Notes: generated by a model from the letters alone, not told the origin. DNA of 64,000 bases from Ulva prolifera (GCA_023078555.1 CM041200.1:8052807-8116806); one strand, 5' to 3'. Positions 36,621 to 48,800 are shown, counted from the first letter of the stretch. Made by a program: numbers and translations.

Positions 36621-38343
36621 CTACAGCCCGCAGCGGACGGCGCAGTTGGACTCGATGGCAAAGAGAGGGAGGGTGCCGGTGATAATGTCGGTGCGGAACT
36701 TCTGGACGTCAATGGCGGCGAGGCCGGGCACGAGCGCCGCGATGAGGTCAGGCGGGAGGTTCACAAAGTTAGTGGAGAGGCGCACAAAGTTGGGGTCAGG
36801 CGTGCTGAAGGCGCCGATTGCGGTGACCGTGCTGCACGAGGGGTTCTGTATGAAGCCTGAGACCCCTGCATGCATCATCACAGAACTGTGAGATTACAGA
36901 GTCGCCCCGCTCGTCGATCTTTCCCCCATGGCGATGTTTTCTCAGGGGGGGGGGGGGGTGATGCAGGCTTGGTCAAGGAGATGTACACAGCGGCTGCATA
37001 TGCATGTGCATGGGGTGGCGGATGCCAAGCGGTGCCATGCGGGCGATTCTGTGGGGTTGCACTGATCAGTCCGTATGTGCCGCCGGTATTACTACCGGAC
37101 ACCCCCTTTGGAACCTCGTATGCACGATTGTTCTTGCAAGCTGAATCGTCACCGCAAGCACTGGCATTCAAGAGGCATGCATATCGGCATTGTCCCCGGC
37201 ATGTGGTCTGAGCAGCACACAACACAACTGCGCGCCCGTCCGCACCTGTTGGGATGAAGAACGATGTCAGCGGCGCCAGCGTGCGGTTCCGGATGAGCGT
37301 CCCGATCTCGTTCACAAAGCCGACGTCCAGCGAACCTGTCAGGGGCGTCACGATCTGGGACGCCGACGGCTGAGAGTTGGGGTTCACAAAGCCGCAGGGG
37401 TTGAGGTTGTAGATGAACTGCGACGGCGCGGAGGGCGCGGCACCGAGGACGCGGTTTCGATCGATGTCAACGATTGCAAGAGTTCCGCCGGGGCCGACGC
37501 TGGGGGTCTGTGGTGACAGCGTGAAGTCCTGTGGTTGGAAGGCGGCGCGGAGGAAGATGCTTGTCGCGAAGTCCTTGTCCGGGACTCCCTCGAGGCCGCC
37601 GAAGCCTGCACGGTAGGGGTGCACATGGTCGGTCCTGCGGCCGTGGGGGGGGGGGGGGGGGGGGGAAGGCTCGTACAGGGCTGCGGGAGCCAGATGGTGG
37701 GTTGCGATTTCTATGGGATTGCTGCGGCACACGTTGACCTGTAAATTGGAGGGTCGCTGTGTTATTATGTTTGTTGGTGGAGGGCGTCAAAGCGGGGGGA
37801 GCTGGTGTCGCCACATCGCCGGGAATGTGGGCTGTTAGCACATCCGGGTTCGAGCCCTGTTTTCCTCCCAGATGGCTGGTGTGGGTTTGCAAGAGACTAC
37901 ATAGTCAGTCACCACCCTACGCAATGCCAACGCCGTATGCTGCTTCAGCTCAAGACAAAACGCCGAGCCACCCATGTTGCTCTCAGCGAGCGAGCCCCAC
38001 TTCCTTGATCGTATCAGGCACGCTATGCTCCCTGGACGCTACCGAGCCCACTCTCAACGGTGCCTGGCAGGACAGCTGGACACCATGGTATGTTGCGATT
38101 CCAGGGTCTGCTGATATCTTGTTACCGATGTGTTGTGGTTTTGACGGTGTTCCACCATATCATGGCCCGAGCTGTTGTATATCGGGGCATCGTATGTAGC
38201 AATTCCGGGGCAGGGGGCGGCAAGGGGGGCGCACCGGCCTGGGCGGTGACCATGGCCACAGCATATGCAGCCGCCAGCGCAGAGGCGAGCGCGGCGCGAG
38301 CGCAACGGCGGATGGAAGCGGGCCTCGCCTTGCAGTGCTCCAT
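36621..38343 (-). CDS. Secreted four-cysteine protein, family copy A
   Basis: Three exons: 38343-38235, 37605-37246 and 36865-36621 (stop), 237 residues. Exon 1 encodes a signal peptide (MEHCKARPASIRRCARAALA, then a hydrophobic core to VTAQA); an ATG six codons further upstream (38361) is also possible. Exon 2 begins GFGGLEGVPDKDFATSIFLR and contains SVGPGGTLAIVDIDRNRVLG, FIYNLNPCGFV and GFVNEIGTLIRN, ending FFIP. Exon 3 begins VSGFIQNPSCST, contains IGAFSTPDPNF and ends CAVRCGL. One Cys in exon 2 and three in exon 3 are shared by all four copies, suggesting two disulphides. Both introns are in phase 1 with GTGCG donors and TGCAG acceptors. Introns 1 and 2 carry poly-G runs (37645-37665, 36945-36958). 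I recognise no known domain. A TGTAA signal follows at 107 nt and a 38-bp element shared with copy B lies 415 bp upstream of the ATG. Confidence 0.8.
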
Positions 38344-38757
38344 CTGCAGCAGCAACCACAAACTATAAGTACAGAGACGGGGGTTGATTTTTTCACCTCG
38401 ACCTCGACGCGAGACTCGTGCCGAGTTCAGAGCCCCCGAGCTGGAAACAACATTCTTCCTCGAGGTCCCCGGCCTCGGCTCTGCGCAATCCCCCGCAGCA
38501 GTGCGCCCGCATCGGCATCGCTATGTTGCCTGCCCACAGCTGCCTCTGTGGTTCTGGTGTGCATGCATGCATGTGATCAGCCCGCCCCTCGGGATGCGGT
38601 TGCTGTTAATGGCATGGCAGGACAACCAACTAAGCTCCACGGCAGACCCTGCGTCCGTGTTCCCGTGGACTGGGGAGATCGGCGTCGGCCCATGCATGCT
38701 GGCGTGTTGTCGGGTGGCACTGGAGTGCACTGGGCCATCACGGCCGAGCACGGCGGA

Positions 38758-38795
38758 TTTCAGTGTTTGTTTTCTCCCGTTCACTCTTTTGTAAA
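38758..38795 (-). promoter_or_regulatory. 38-bp element shared upstream of family copies A and B
   Basis: This 38-bp stretch is identical to 50866-50903. It lies 415 bp upstream of the copy A ATG; the other lies 410 bp upstream of the copy B ATG, in the same orientation. The sequence around each is not alike. A diverged copy at about 57343 on the plus strand is not near a start, so it could be a dispersed repeat instead of a promoter or 5' UTR element. Confidence 0.4.
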
Positions 38796-38963
38796 ATATA
38801 GCACGGCGGATTGACATCCCTGGCTGCATGCATCAGCTGCATTTGGCAGTGCTGCGGCCGTGCCATAGCTATGCCCCAAACAACATCTCGATGCCTAGAT
38901 CTGTCGACACGCTCGCACATGCGTGTCTGTGCACATGTTGCAAGCCTGCAGATCTGTATCGAT

Positions 38964-38964
<1 letters not shown>

Positions 38965-39025
<61 letters not shown>
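38965..39025. repeat. (CA)n microsatellite
   Basis: An uninterrupted run of about 30 CA units over 61 bp, upstream of family copy A. The long His/Thr or Cys/Val frames read across it are artefacts. Confidence 0.98.
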
Positions 39026-39027
<2 letters not shown>

Positions 39028-40079
39028 GCGCTGAAGATGCTATCACAATGCGCTGTCTAGGCTGCTCGCGCGGTGCGGTCAGCCTGTTGCTGCATGCTGC
39101 ATGCTGAGCTCCAGACGACTCGTCTTCCGGGTTGCCGCGCATCGCGTCAGCTGCCCGAAGTCAATGCGCATTCCCTGTCTCAGTCATATCATAGCATTTA
39201 ACATGTCGAAATGTATTCATTTCTCCCGATGTGCAGCATCTGGCGCAGACGATGTCGACATGCTTGCTCATGCGTGTGTCGACAAGGCCCCGCTGGCCGG
39301 ATGGCCGTGGCTCTGACATGCCACGAGACATGCCGTCAATGCGCACTGCAGATCAAGGACCTTGATGTGTATGAGTTACTGCGAAAAACTGTGCAATTCA
39401 ATCCAATGCAGGGGCGCCTGCACTGTTACAAAATGCTGGTACAAAACACTCGTGACACTTCACGCACTGCTGTCATTTGGCGAAGATGTGCGAGTGTGCC
39501 CACACTGCTGTTGAAACAATTTGGACGTCAGGCTGGCGTCAATGGGTACAACTCGTTCTTGTAGTGTGCATTACGGGCCCAGGCGCGAGCTCCAGCCCAC
39601 TCTCCACTGCACCTTACATGAATACCCGGGCTACATACGCCGAAGGCAAGTCACAACCTCATATTGAATGACAGTGTGGCTCAATTACGAGTGACAGCAA
39701 CGCATAATACGAATTCCCGCGCGCTTTCAATATTAGCCGGTATCAATCAGACGCCGGGCTGTTTCAAAGTGCCACGCACCCCAACGTATAATATAATCAA
39801 CCAATTCCCCAGGAGCAGTCGGAGTTTGATGTATCGGGCAGGTGTGGACTGCTCTCCCACGACAGGGCACCCGCTGCACTCAGATCAAACTGTCACGGGC
39901 AATCGCTGGGGAAGCCACGAGTCGATGGACCCGAATCAGCACACCCGCGACTGTATCACGGGTGCAGCCGTCCACCCGAGACAAGTCACGGGTGCCGGTC
40001 GTTCTTGTAGTGAGCGAGCTCCCGAAAGTCTGCTTGCGTGAGCGTTAAAGCGTACGCGGAAGACGCGGCGGCCGGATAT
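39026..40079. other. Intergenic, nothing recognised
   Basis: Only short frames are present. A TATA-rich stretch (GGATATATGTATATATATAC) lies at about 40074-40093, next to the putative start of the small gene that follows. Confidence 0.4.
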
Positions 40080-40882
40080 ATGTATATATATACACCTTGG
40101 CCAAGCCTGGAGACAGCGACGACTGCTCGGCCGTTAGCCGGGCCTTTTCGACGCACGGGGCCGTTGTCCTTCGAAAACGCGCGGTTCAAGGCGCAGGCGC
40201 TCGCGGTAGCCGTCGCGCAGGGGATCCTGGAGCTGCACAACAGGCGAGCGCCGCTGGTGAGTGTTGCAACTGGCGTTGCAACTTGAACCACATGTTGCAG
40301 CCATGTGACACTGGAGTTGCCTTTGCACTTGCACAGCGTTAAGGAGCCACATAGGTGATATATATCACAGCTCTCGCATGCAGTGGCTGTGGTGGTGTGC
40401 TTGCTGGCAAAAGATTGGAGAGAATTCGAGGCATGGGTCTTTCATGGAAGAAAGAGGTTCGACCAACGATGTTGGCGTTTGAGGTGCACAGGCGCGCACC
40501 TTACTGAAGCTTGGAGGCTCGATTAAACTGATTGATTGGACAAAGTATCCGGGAATTATCTCTCTTCACGTCTTGCACATGAATCATGTGGCATGATATT
40601 TCTGGAGATAGATGTCAGTCGATGCGATGGTCGCTCGAGGCGGCAGGGGCGCTCGCTTCGCGTGTGGATTGGCGTAAAGTAAATGGGAAGAATTCTCACC
40701 AATGCATGCACCGGCGCATGCCTTACGCCAGCATGCATCATCACATTCGCACAGCTGCAAGCCGAGCCCGCAGGGCGAAACGGGCGTTGCGCGCGTTGAT
40801 CAATGCAGCGGCAAAGGCCTGGCCTAGGCCCGGTGTTCAGCTGTACACAGGCGTGGGGTCAGAAGCCGCACGCCGCCGCTGA
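40080..40882 (+). CDS. Putative small basic protein, two exons
   Basis: A first exon 40080-40256 (ATG at 40080) encodes RPLAGPFRRTGPLSFENARF and KAQALAVAVAQGILELHNRR and ends at a good donor (CTG before GTGAGT). A second exon from 40619 (after GTCAG) to the stop at 40882 joins in phase and ends in a very basic tail (SRARRAKRALRALINAAAKA). Together they would give about 146 residues. No domain is recognised, and the ATG sits inside a TATA-like run, which weakens the start. The exon 1 segment looks coding because its helix-like pattern is better than in the other frames, but there is no paralogue to compare. Confidence 0.28.
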
Positions 40883-41984
40883 CGGCATGCCGGGTCACGT
40901 GCACCTTTGCTGTTACAGAACCGTTGCCGACATGTCATGCGACATCGATCAGGCCGCCCGGATATCCGTGCATATGCAGGGCTAGCTTCGACACGTCGCA
41001 ATCGGTTAACCGTTGACGGAATCCGAAACTTTTCTTTAAACACTACTCTGTGTGTGGTCTGCATGCTTGTGCGATGTGGCGACTTCGACGCTGACATGTT
41101 TGCGGGGAACAAGCACGCTTAAGCAATTGCGTACTAGGTACCGACCCCCCCCCAATCAGTGGGACAGAGCTACGCGTCCTCATCACGCGCTGTGACGGCC
41201 CATGAGATGCCGCATACGTCATCTATCAACATTCTGAGGACAGTATTGCGAGTCGATTGTCGCGTGACGGTGTAGCTGTTACCTGCTTGTGTGCAGTGCG
41301 CTCGTGGCGTGCGTGGTGGCGCACGACCTCTACCAAGCCACAGGCCACCCAGAAACTACATCATATGCTGTAGACATTCAAAAGACTGTTCTGCTACGCC
41401 ATTCGCGGTGTATGGTGCTCTGGTGAGCCTGCGAAAGGGGTGATTACCTCATGCGGATTGTAACGTCGTGAGGTGCAAGTAAATCGGACATGGCCAATTC
41501 TGGGAGGACCTGGTAGCGTAAGCATATCTGGGACTCTACTTAAATACCTCCTGAATCGTTTCGCCTCGGATGCGCGCTTCTTGACACGTTGCAAAGCCCA
41601 AATGTCCAGCAGTAGCTGATCCGTACCGGCTAATCACCGCCTCCTAGTGCCTGGCCTGTCTGCCGCTTTGCCATTGGGCGGGGCAAAGGCAAATACTTAA
41701 GTATTATCACCCGTGTGGTGTCCGGTCGTGGCCATTTGGCAGCGTAGGCTTTGGTCCTATGGGGAGTGGGCAGGACGCTGTGCACCGGCTTCAAATTCTG
41801 CTCTGGGTGCGACATGCTTACTTAATTGGATATAATTCAGTGTGTCGGGACTTTCCATGCCTGCTGGGGCACGGAAGTCGTTTGCAGTGGTCCACAACTT
41901 CGTAATTGAGTTGCTACTCACTATCAACTTGCACTGCGGCCTCTACACATGGCGCGCCGGGCCACTGGGCTCCCAAATTAGAGC
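40883..41984. other. Intergenic; an unpaired transposon-like end
   Basis: No gene is seen. TACTAGGTACCGACCCCC at about 41131-41150 resembles the outer end of the AGGGGGTC-type elements described below, but no partner end or target duplication was found for it. Confidence 0.35.
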
Positions 41985-42839
41985 TTAATTAGTGCTCACT
42001 TCGTGAAGCTGGCAGTCTTGGTCTGACTGATTGCCCGTATCCTCTGGCTCCTCAAGAGGGTGTTGTTCAAGTGCTGCACATGCCATGGCCGTGCCCAGGT
42101 CTTTATAGTACACAACACGCTCCATCTTGTACCTGGCGACCAGCTTGTAATATTTCGGGAGATGGTAATTCCTCCAGCCCGCGCGTTTGCCTCTCTTCCA
42201 CAGCTTGCTGCAGCGCCCCTCTGGTGATAGGTGGGGTCTGGACCACTGCAACATACGAGTGGTCCTAGGCTCAAATCATATGAATCAGTTGCAGCTGGAT
42301 GTGGGCAATGCTGCTGCAAACACAGCACGAAAACACAATGATACATCGTGCCTAGAGTCAGTAGGCACAAAGCACGTTGAGCCCAGCTGAAGCTACGCTG
42401 TAAAACCTTGACTCAAACAGCTTGTCATCTCTTCTGTCATACACTGCAAGTCCAAGTGGGCTTACCTGGTGGTGGAGTGGGTGGCTGTGCTGCCTTTGCC
42501 TTCTTTGCTGCGACACCACGCGCCCCGAAAGTCTTCAGCTGCTGCTTCCGTGCGCGCTTTGTCATTCCATCAGCTGACTCAGGTAGACATTCCAAACCTT
42601 GTTGTAAGTAGTATCAAAATTTACTGTCGGAAGAGGTGTCCCGCCAGCCCCGAGGGACGCGCGTACGTTGCAGCACACGACTCACTGCAGCAGTCGCGAA
42701 GCGCAGCTTGCGTAATTTCCACCGCCAAACCGTGGTTATATCCGAGGTACATATTAAGGGTTTTATTTTCCAGTAGAGTGTGCGCTGATGCGGGTTACAG
42801 GCGCAATTTCGTGGGCCTGCGATGGCAGGCCATCTACCG
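41985..42839 (-). CDS. Lys/Arg-rich protein of unknown function, 3' four exons
   Basis: Four exons join in phase: 42839-42686, 42577-42466, 42245-42133 and 42050-41985 (stop). Donors are GTGAGT, GTAAGC and GTACAA, and the acceptor between exons 2 and 3 is TTGCAG. The pieces read RTLYWKIKPLICTSDITTVW and KLRKLRFATAA, then SADGMTKRARKQQLKTFGAR with GVAAKKAKAAQPPTPPP, then TPPITRGALQQAVEERQTRG and LEELPSPEILQAGRQ, then EPEDTGNQSDQDCQLHEVST. The middle is basic, as in a nuclear or nucleic-acid-binding protein, and the end is acidic. I do not recognise the family. The start is not found; upstream exons may lie beyond the transposon at 43312-44883, which would then sit in an intron. The agreement of three consecutive phases is the main evidence. 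Confidence 0.45.
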
Positions 42840-43230
42840 CTGCACGAATTCGAATCGGCAGCCCACATTTCGCGATTCGGCTCGCAATACTATCTCAGAT
42901 ATGGTATTGTCAGGTGTGTAGTGCCGTTTAATCGGCGATATCGCGGGGCACTTGGGTGCTCGACTCTGTCCCACCAGAACACCGTAATCTCGAGGGGGTC
43001 AGTACCTAGTATTGCGTGCCTACAGCAAGGCCATGAGCACGATCGATCGCGACTCTGCCGCACTCTCACGTAGCTACGCGTAGATGCTCATTTCCCAGCA
43101 GACGTGAAATTCACTGCAGTGCACTCCAAGCCACAACCCACATGCATGGTAGTCCGGGGGGGGGGGTGCGGGGGGGTATTTCTGTGTGTGTTCCCTGACA
43201 CATTGCATGCGTTGTTCGTGCTCTCCCTTT

Positions 43231-43287
43231 TGGTCCTGGCGGTGCTACCGGCCCCTCCGGCTTTTTCCTTTGTAACACATTGCATGC
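43231..43287 (+). repeat. Short interspersed repeat, tandem copy next to a transposon
   Basis: The stretch GGTGCTACCGGCCCCTCCGG followed by CTTTTTCCTTTGTAACACAT is one copy of a short motif seen about ten times in the window. Its nearest sister copy, at about 44904-44945, lies just beyond the transposon inserted at 43312. Without the insertion the two copies would be tandem at about 97 bp. A partial third copy lies at 43189-43208. Confidence 0.6.
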
Positions 43288-43311
43288 TTGGTGGCTTTGG
43301 TCGCCTTGCGC

Positions 43312-44883
43312 AGGGGGGTCGGCACTAAGGCCTCATGCACGTCCAATTGAACCGCGAGCACCTCAGAGCGCTCCAGAACACAAGGAAAAGTCCTTCGGAC
43401 TCGCAATAACCTTCTGAATCGATTGTAAGTAGTGTGGGCGAAACAGGTGAAAACGCCCAGCGAAACCGGGGTTTTTGGACCATAAAGCCCGTTTTGCCCA
43501 GCGACGCCTCAGATGGCCTCAAACGGTGCCCAGCGTATGCCCATCGTGCTCAGTGGGCAGAGAGCACTCGAAAAACACCATAATATGTTGCCCTGATGTT
43601 TAACTGGCTGCCACCTCGACTTGTATCACCGTGCGGTGTTCGCGTCCGACCAGCATCATGGCGGGCGTCCATACTACCGGGAAACATCCCATCGATTACC
43701 ATGATTTCGACTAGCTTACCGGACCATTGGCACATATGCAGCTGTCTTGTGTGGTGATCAAAGAGCAGGCCGGTGGGCGACGTGATCCTTGCTGAGATGC
43801 TCAAAACATCGCAGCAGCTACAATGTTGTGAACTTCATCTTAAGATAGCATTGTTGTGAGACTACCCAAACTTTGATGCCTGCACATACGATACTGAGTG
43901 AACCTCCGGGTCAGTCAGTGTAGCTTGCTACACTGCATAGCAGTGCACCTTTGCACCTTAAGATCGAAGGGACAGCAGCACCACCGACCAGATATGTTCT
44001 TCAAAAGCGATCAGTATACAAATTTGAAATGTACATGCCTATCATCAGCATGGTCTGCAAGCAAACACCATCCTACAAAATGGAAGGCTTGCGTAGGCAC
44101 GTCATTGTTCGCCTGAATCCACACCATCATGCAGTAGATCCACGCACAGTGTTACCAGAGACAGTCTGCCATGGTCCTTAACAGTCTGCCATGGTCCTAA
44201 ACATGCCTGATCTGTTGACGAAGGCGATACACTGATTTCCAGTGGTACAGAGTCACACATGTATGCAACCAGGTCGTCACACATACGCTGAAAGGAAGGA
44301 CAAATATCACACATGCTATCAGGATATGGCAATCTGATGTGCTGCAGAACCTGTGCTTGGCTCTGTTGTGATCAACTGTTGACAACGCCGAGTGCTATGG
44401 AGTACAAATTGCAGCAGCCAAGCTGCCCCCCAGCCAGATCGGGCAAGCAACAGTCTCGCCAGACCCGGAAAGCCATCTCAACTATCTCCGGTAATTATTC
44501 TGTGCGTAACAGCTCCTATCGACGCGGTCGATTGTGTCCAAGGGAAGCAAACATGGCAGAGCATGTACTAGTACCGCCCGCAGCAACACAATAGACCATT
44601 TATAACGCATTTACAGGCATATAAGGGTGTTCTGAGGCCATTGGGCATGCTTCCGGTCCCGCTGGGCGCGTTCACGCGCTTGCTGGGCACAATGGGGCTT
44701 TTTGCCCAGCCATGCACACGGATTTCGGGCCAAAGGTCCATTTCGCCCAGCGAGTTTAAACAAAGATACAGCAGCATTCAGAAGGTTATTGTGAGTCTAT
44801 AGACGTTCCCAGCGATGTATCGAGCGTTCTGAGCTGCTCGCGGTTCAATTGGACGTGCATGAGGCCTGAGTGCCGACCCCCCT
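43312..44883. mobile_element. Non-autonomous DNA transposon, AGGGGGTC family, copy 2
   Basis: This 1,572-bp element starts AGGGGGGTCGGCACT and ends with its exact complement. The terminal inverted repeats match over the first 63 bp with about three differences (43312-43374 against 44821-44883), and weaker matching continues inward for some 250 bp with repeated GCCCAGCG. It is flanked by a perfect 8-bp target duplication, CCTTGCGC, at 43304-43311 and 44884-44891. The interior has only short frames and no transposase. The ends and the 8-bp duplication are shared with the element at 48907. Superfamilies making 8-bp duplications include hAT, P, Merlin and KDZ/Zisupton; the termini do not decide among them. 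Confidence 0.85.
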
Positions 44884-45853
44884 CCTTGCGCGTCGCCCTA
44901 GCAGTGCTACTGGCCACTCGGGCTTTGTCATTGTGACACAGTTCATGATCTACACCTCTTCGCCGGTAAAAATAAACCCAACACCTGGAGAATTCGCAGG
45001 TGTATCCGATGCCTTCTTCACATGCATGCGATTGCTGAGCACCTCTTGGGTTGCCACGCCGCTGAGACCTCACGAGGAACTTGAGATACATGTGGCGCAG
45101 CCGCTGCGTTGCACAATGCTACTAGCATAGTATCTGTCGCTCTGTGTCCTTGCAGCTGCGAGAAACCAGGCCAACAGAATGGCACAGTCTCGATCCAGCT
45201 GATGCCGATCACACGTGTTACCGCCTCACGACGGTGACATGTCGATGTGTTGGTCTCGTACGTACGTGTACATCAGGCTGCTGCGATTGACACACATTAC
45301 ACGATCACGTTCAGCACAGGCACGCCAGGCTGTCTTCCACCAAAAACGACGGGTTCCACCAGATCTAGAAAGGGTGGGGGAGATTGGGGTAGGCGGGCGG
45401 GCCGCACAGGGGTGAACAATCACCCACCGCCTCTGGAGCCCCTGCACAGCACCTTGCTCTTCCACGAGCCACCGCAGCACACGCATGTACTCACTCTGTT
45501 CCTGCAATGGTACCTGCCTCACCATCTTTGCCCTTGCAACACATGCAGGCACACCCTATATCCCTGATGCAGCCACCAACCACCTGCCTCACCCACGCCA
45601 ACACAGACTCTGGCCAGAGTCCCGGGACACAGCCCCCCCCCCCCCCCCCTCAATCTCATGCATGCACCAGACAACAAGCTATGATGCCATCCTCGGTGGT
45701 CAATCAATGCACGCCCTGCTCTGAGCACCATGGCGCCACCATGGTGCTCACAGGGCGGGACGCAGGCCGGAGGGGGCGCCATCTGCTGCTGCATGTAGCT
45801 CACGGCTATACTAGGCTACACCAAAATTGCCTAGTAGTACGAGGCTGTGTAGG
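44884..45853. other. Intergenic with short interspersed repeats
   Basis: Copies of the short interspersed motif lie at about 44904-44945 and 45526-45550. The minus strand around 45552-45420 could encode an exon (SEYMRVLRWLVEEQGAVQGL) ending at a GTGGGT donor, but its partner exons are unknown. A C-run lies at about 45636-45648. Confidence 0.35.
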
Positions 45854-48800
45854 CTAGATGCCGCAGCGGGTGGCGCAGGCGGGGTCGATCGGGAAGGAGG
45901 GCAGCACGCGCGTGAGGACGTCCGTGCGCAGCTGCTGCACGTCCACGGGCGTGAAGTTCGGCAGCACGGTGGTCACGAGGTTGAGGGGCTGGTTGATGAT
46001 GGAGGTGATGAGGACGGAGAAGTTCGGGTCGGGGGTGCTGAAGACGCCGATCGCGGTGACGGGGGTGCATGCGGGGTTCGAAATGAAGCCGGTCACGCCT
46101 ACATGCATGTGCTATGTTACATGTGAAATGCCACGGCCGGCATGCATTGCAGGCAGCGAGGGCCCTGGCGGAGGGCATGCCGCCATAAGCATTTTATACT
46201 CAAGTGTGGTGCAGATGAGCGAGCAGTTTGCAGCAGACGACCACAGCACACGAACTTCTCACAATAGTTTTCAAGCTCATACATGACATCGGAGCCCGCC
46301 GCCGCGAGGGGTCGCACCCTGCGGGATGAAGAAGGACGTCAGCGTCTTCAGCGTCTCGTTGCGGATTAGCGTGCCGAGCTCGTTCACAAAGCCAACGTCG
46401 AGGTCGCCGACGAGGGGCGTCACAATCTGAGACGACGCCGGCTGCGTGTTGGGGCTCATGAAGCCGCAGGGGTTGAAGTTGTAGATGAACTGCGACGGCG
46501 CGGAGGGCGCGGTGCCGAGGACGCGGTTCGAGTCGATGTCGACGACCTGCAGGGTTCCGCCGGGGCCGACGGCCGGCGAGCGTGGGACGAGCGTGTAGTC
46601 GCGCGGCCGGAAGGCGGTCCGGAGGAAGAATCCAGTTGTGAAGTCCTTGTCCGGGATGCCCTCCAGGTTGCCGAAATCTGCATGCAGCGGTCACGCGCAT
46701 TTCCTCCTGTCTCACCGACTGCTCATCGCTGTCACAGTTCAGCCATATCGAGTCGCAGCTGCTTGATGCAGGCACGTTGTCGGAGCCAGGGGTTCGGGGA
46801 GAGGGGGCTGCAAACTCAGATACGCTAGTCTCAGTCACACATGGGCCCTCATCCGCACTGGCGCTGCTACTGACCTCTCTGGCTTTGTCCTTGTTGCACC
46901 ACGGGTCGTTGCAATGCATGGCTGGGTACAATGCATGGTTGGGTGCAATGCATACACACACATCACGCACGACACAGCGCCGCCGTGGCCCAGCAGGCAC
47001 GTATCACGGGGTGGTTCGTGGATTGATTGGGGGCCTTCCGCGTAGGGTGGGGTCCGCGGATGTGCGGCGGCCGCGTCTGTGGCTGCCTCAGGGGAGGCCG
47101 TGCTGGTGTACATGTGGGGTTATGCGCATATGCATCTGTCAAAAGGACAAGGCGGCCAGCACTGCGTGAACAGGGAGCACTGCAAGGCACCGAACACTCG
47201 CCCAACACAATGCCCCAAGTGAGGGGTTGCATGCATGTACATGTGTTACAAAGGCAAAGCCAGAGAGGCATCTGATACCCTTATATATATTCGCTTCGCG
47301 TCTGTGCATCTGCGTCCAGAGACCCCGCGACGCAGGTCGCCTCGCGTTCGCGTCGTTCCTCTGCAGCGGTATCGGGCGCCGAAGTTGCGCTGCACCTCTG
47401 GCCACGCGCCTTTCAGCGGCGCTCCGCCACGGACGCGGCCGCTTCTCGTCCGACCGAGGCATCACATATTCTAATTAAATTATACGCATCATGTTTAGTG
47501 CATCAGAAACGATTCGCATCGAGCTTCGAGCATGACGCATCGCGCAGCAGAGCGCTGCACCTCTGGCCACGCTGGCTGCAGCGCTCCGCCACGGACGCGA
47601 CCGCTTCGGAGCCAGCCGAGGCGTCACAGCATTTATCTGTAGCGTTTGCATTGTTTTCAGAGTGTCAGGCATCGCTTGCGTCGGCTTCAAGCATCACGTT
47701 TTTCAAGCGTCACAGCTTGGCAGGCCCCCCTTCGGGCCCCCTTCGGACCACGTGTACTGGCTATCGAGCTTTTCAGCGGCGCTCCGCCACGGATGCGGGC
47801 GCTTCGAGCCCTGCTGAAATATCACATATTCTGATTGTAACTTATGCATTATATTTACCGCGACAGAAATCAATTGCATTGAGCGTCGAGCACCATGCAT
47901 CGAGCAGCAGAGCGCCGCAGCTGCGCTGCACCTCTGGCCACGTTGGCTGCAGCGCTCCGCCAGCATCGAGCTTCATGCTTCAGCTTCGAGTATCAAAGCG
48001 CAAGAGCCCCCCGAAGGGGGGCTCGGCTGCTCCATTCCGGCCTCGCCTCCGCGTCGGGGCCTCGGCGTCGGCTTCGCATCTGTGCATATGCTTCCAGAAA
48101 CCCCGCGACGCAGGTCGCCTCGCGTTCGCGTCGTTCCTCTGCAGCGGTATCGGGCGCCGAAGTTGCGCTGCACCTCTGGCCACGCGCCTTTCAGCGGCGC
48201 TCCGCCACGGACGCGGCCGCTTCTGGTTCAGCCGAGGCATCACGTATTCTAATTAAATTATATACTTCATATCTAATGTATCAGAAACGATTCGCATCGA
48301 GCTTCGAGCATGACGCATCGCGCAGCAGAGCGCTGCACCTCTGGCCACGCTGGCTGCAGCGCTCCGCCACGGATGCGACCGCTTCGGAGCCAGCCGAGGC
48401 ATCACATAGCTTATGTGTAGCATTTGCATCGTTCTCAGCGTGTCAGGCATCGCTTGCGTCGGCTTCAGGCGTCAATCTTCTCAAGCGTCGAGGACCGACA
48501 GGCCCCCTTCGGGCCCCCCTTCGGGCGACGTGTACTGGCTGTCTACATTTTCATGCGGCGCTCCGCCACGGACGCGGCCGCTTCGAGCACTGCCGAAGCA
48601 TCACATATTCTGAACATAACTTATGCATCATATTTACAGCAACAGAAATCGCTTGCATCGAGCGTCGAGCACCGTGCATCGAGCAGCAGAGCGCCGCAGC
48701 TGCGATGCACCTCTGGCCACGCTGGCTGCAGCGCTCCGCTTCAGCATCGAGCTTCATGCTTCAGCTTCGAGTATCAAAGCGTAAGAGCCCCCCGAAGGGG

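Noticed and set aside
37800-37877. A tRNA gene
   Set aside because: A T-loop-like GGGTTCGAGCCC and pairable ends are present, but the D arm is missing and the spacing after the T arm is wrong. No other tRNA or rRNA candidate was seen.
38738-39142. Frames rich in Thr-His or Cys-Val across 38965-39025
   Set aside because: They are translations of the (CA)n microsatellite.
41131-43011. A single transposon between the two inverted TACTAGGTAC sequences
   Set aside because: The ends face outward, not inward, and the flanking 8 bp do not form a target duplication.
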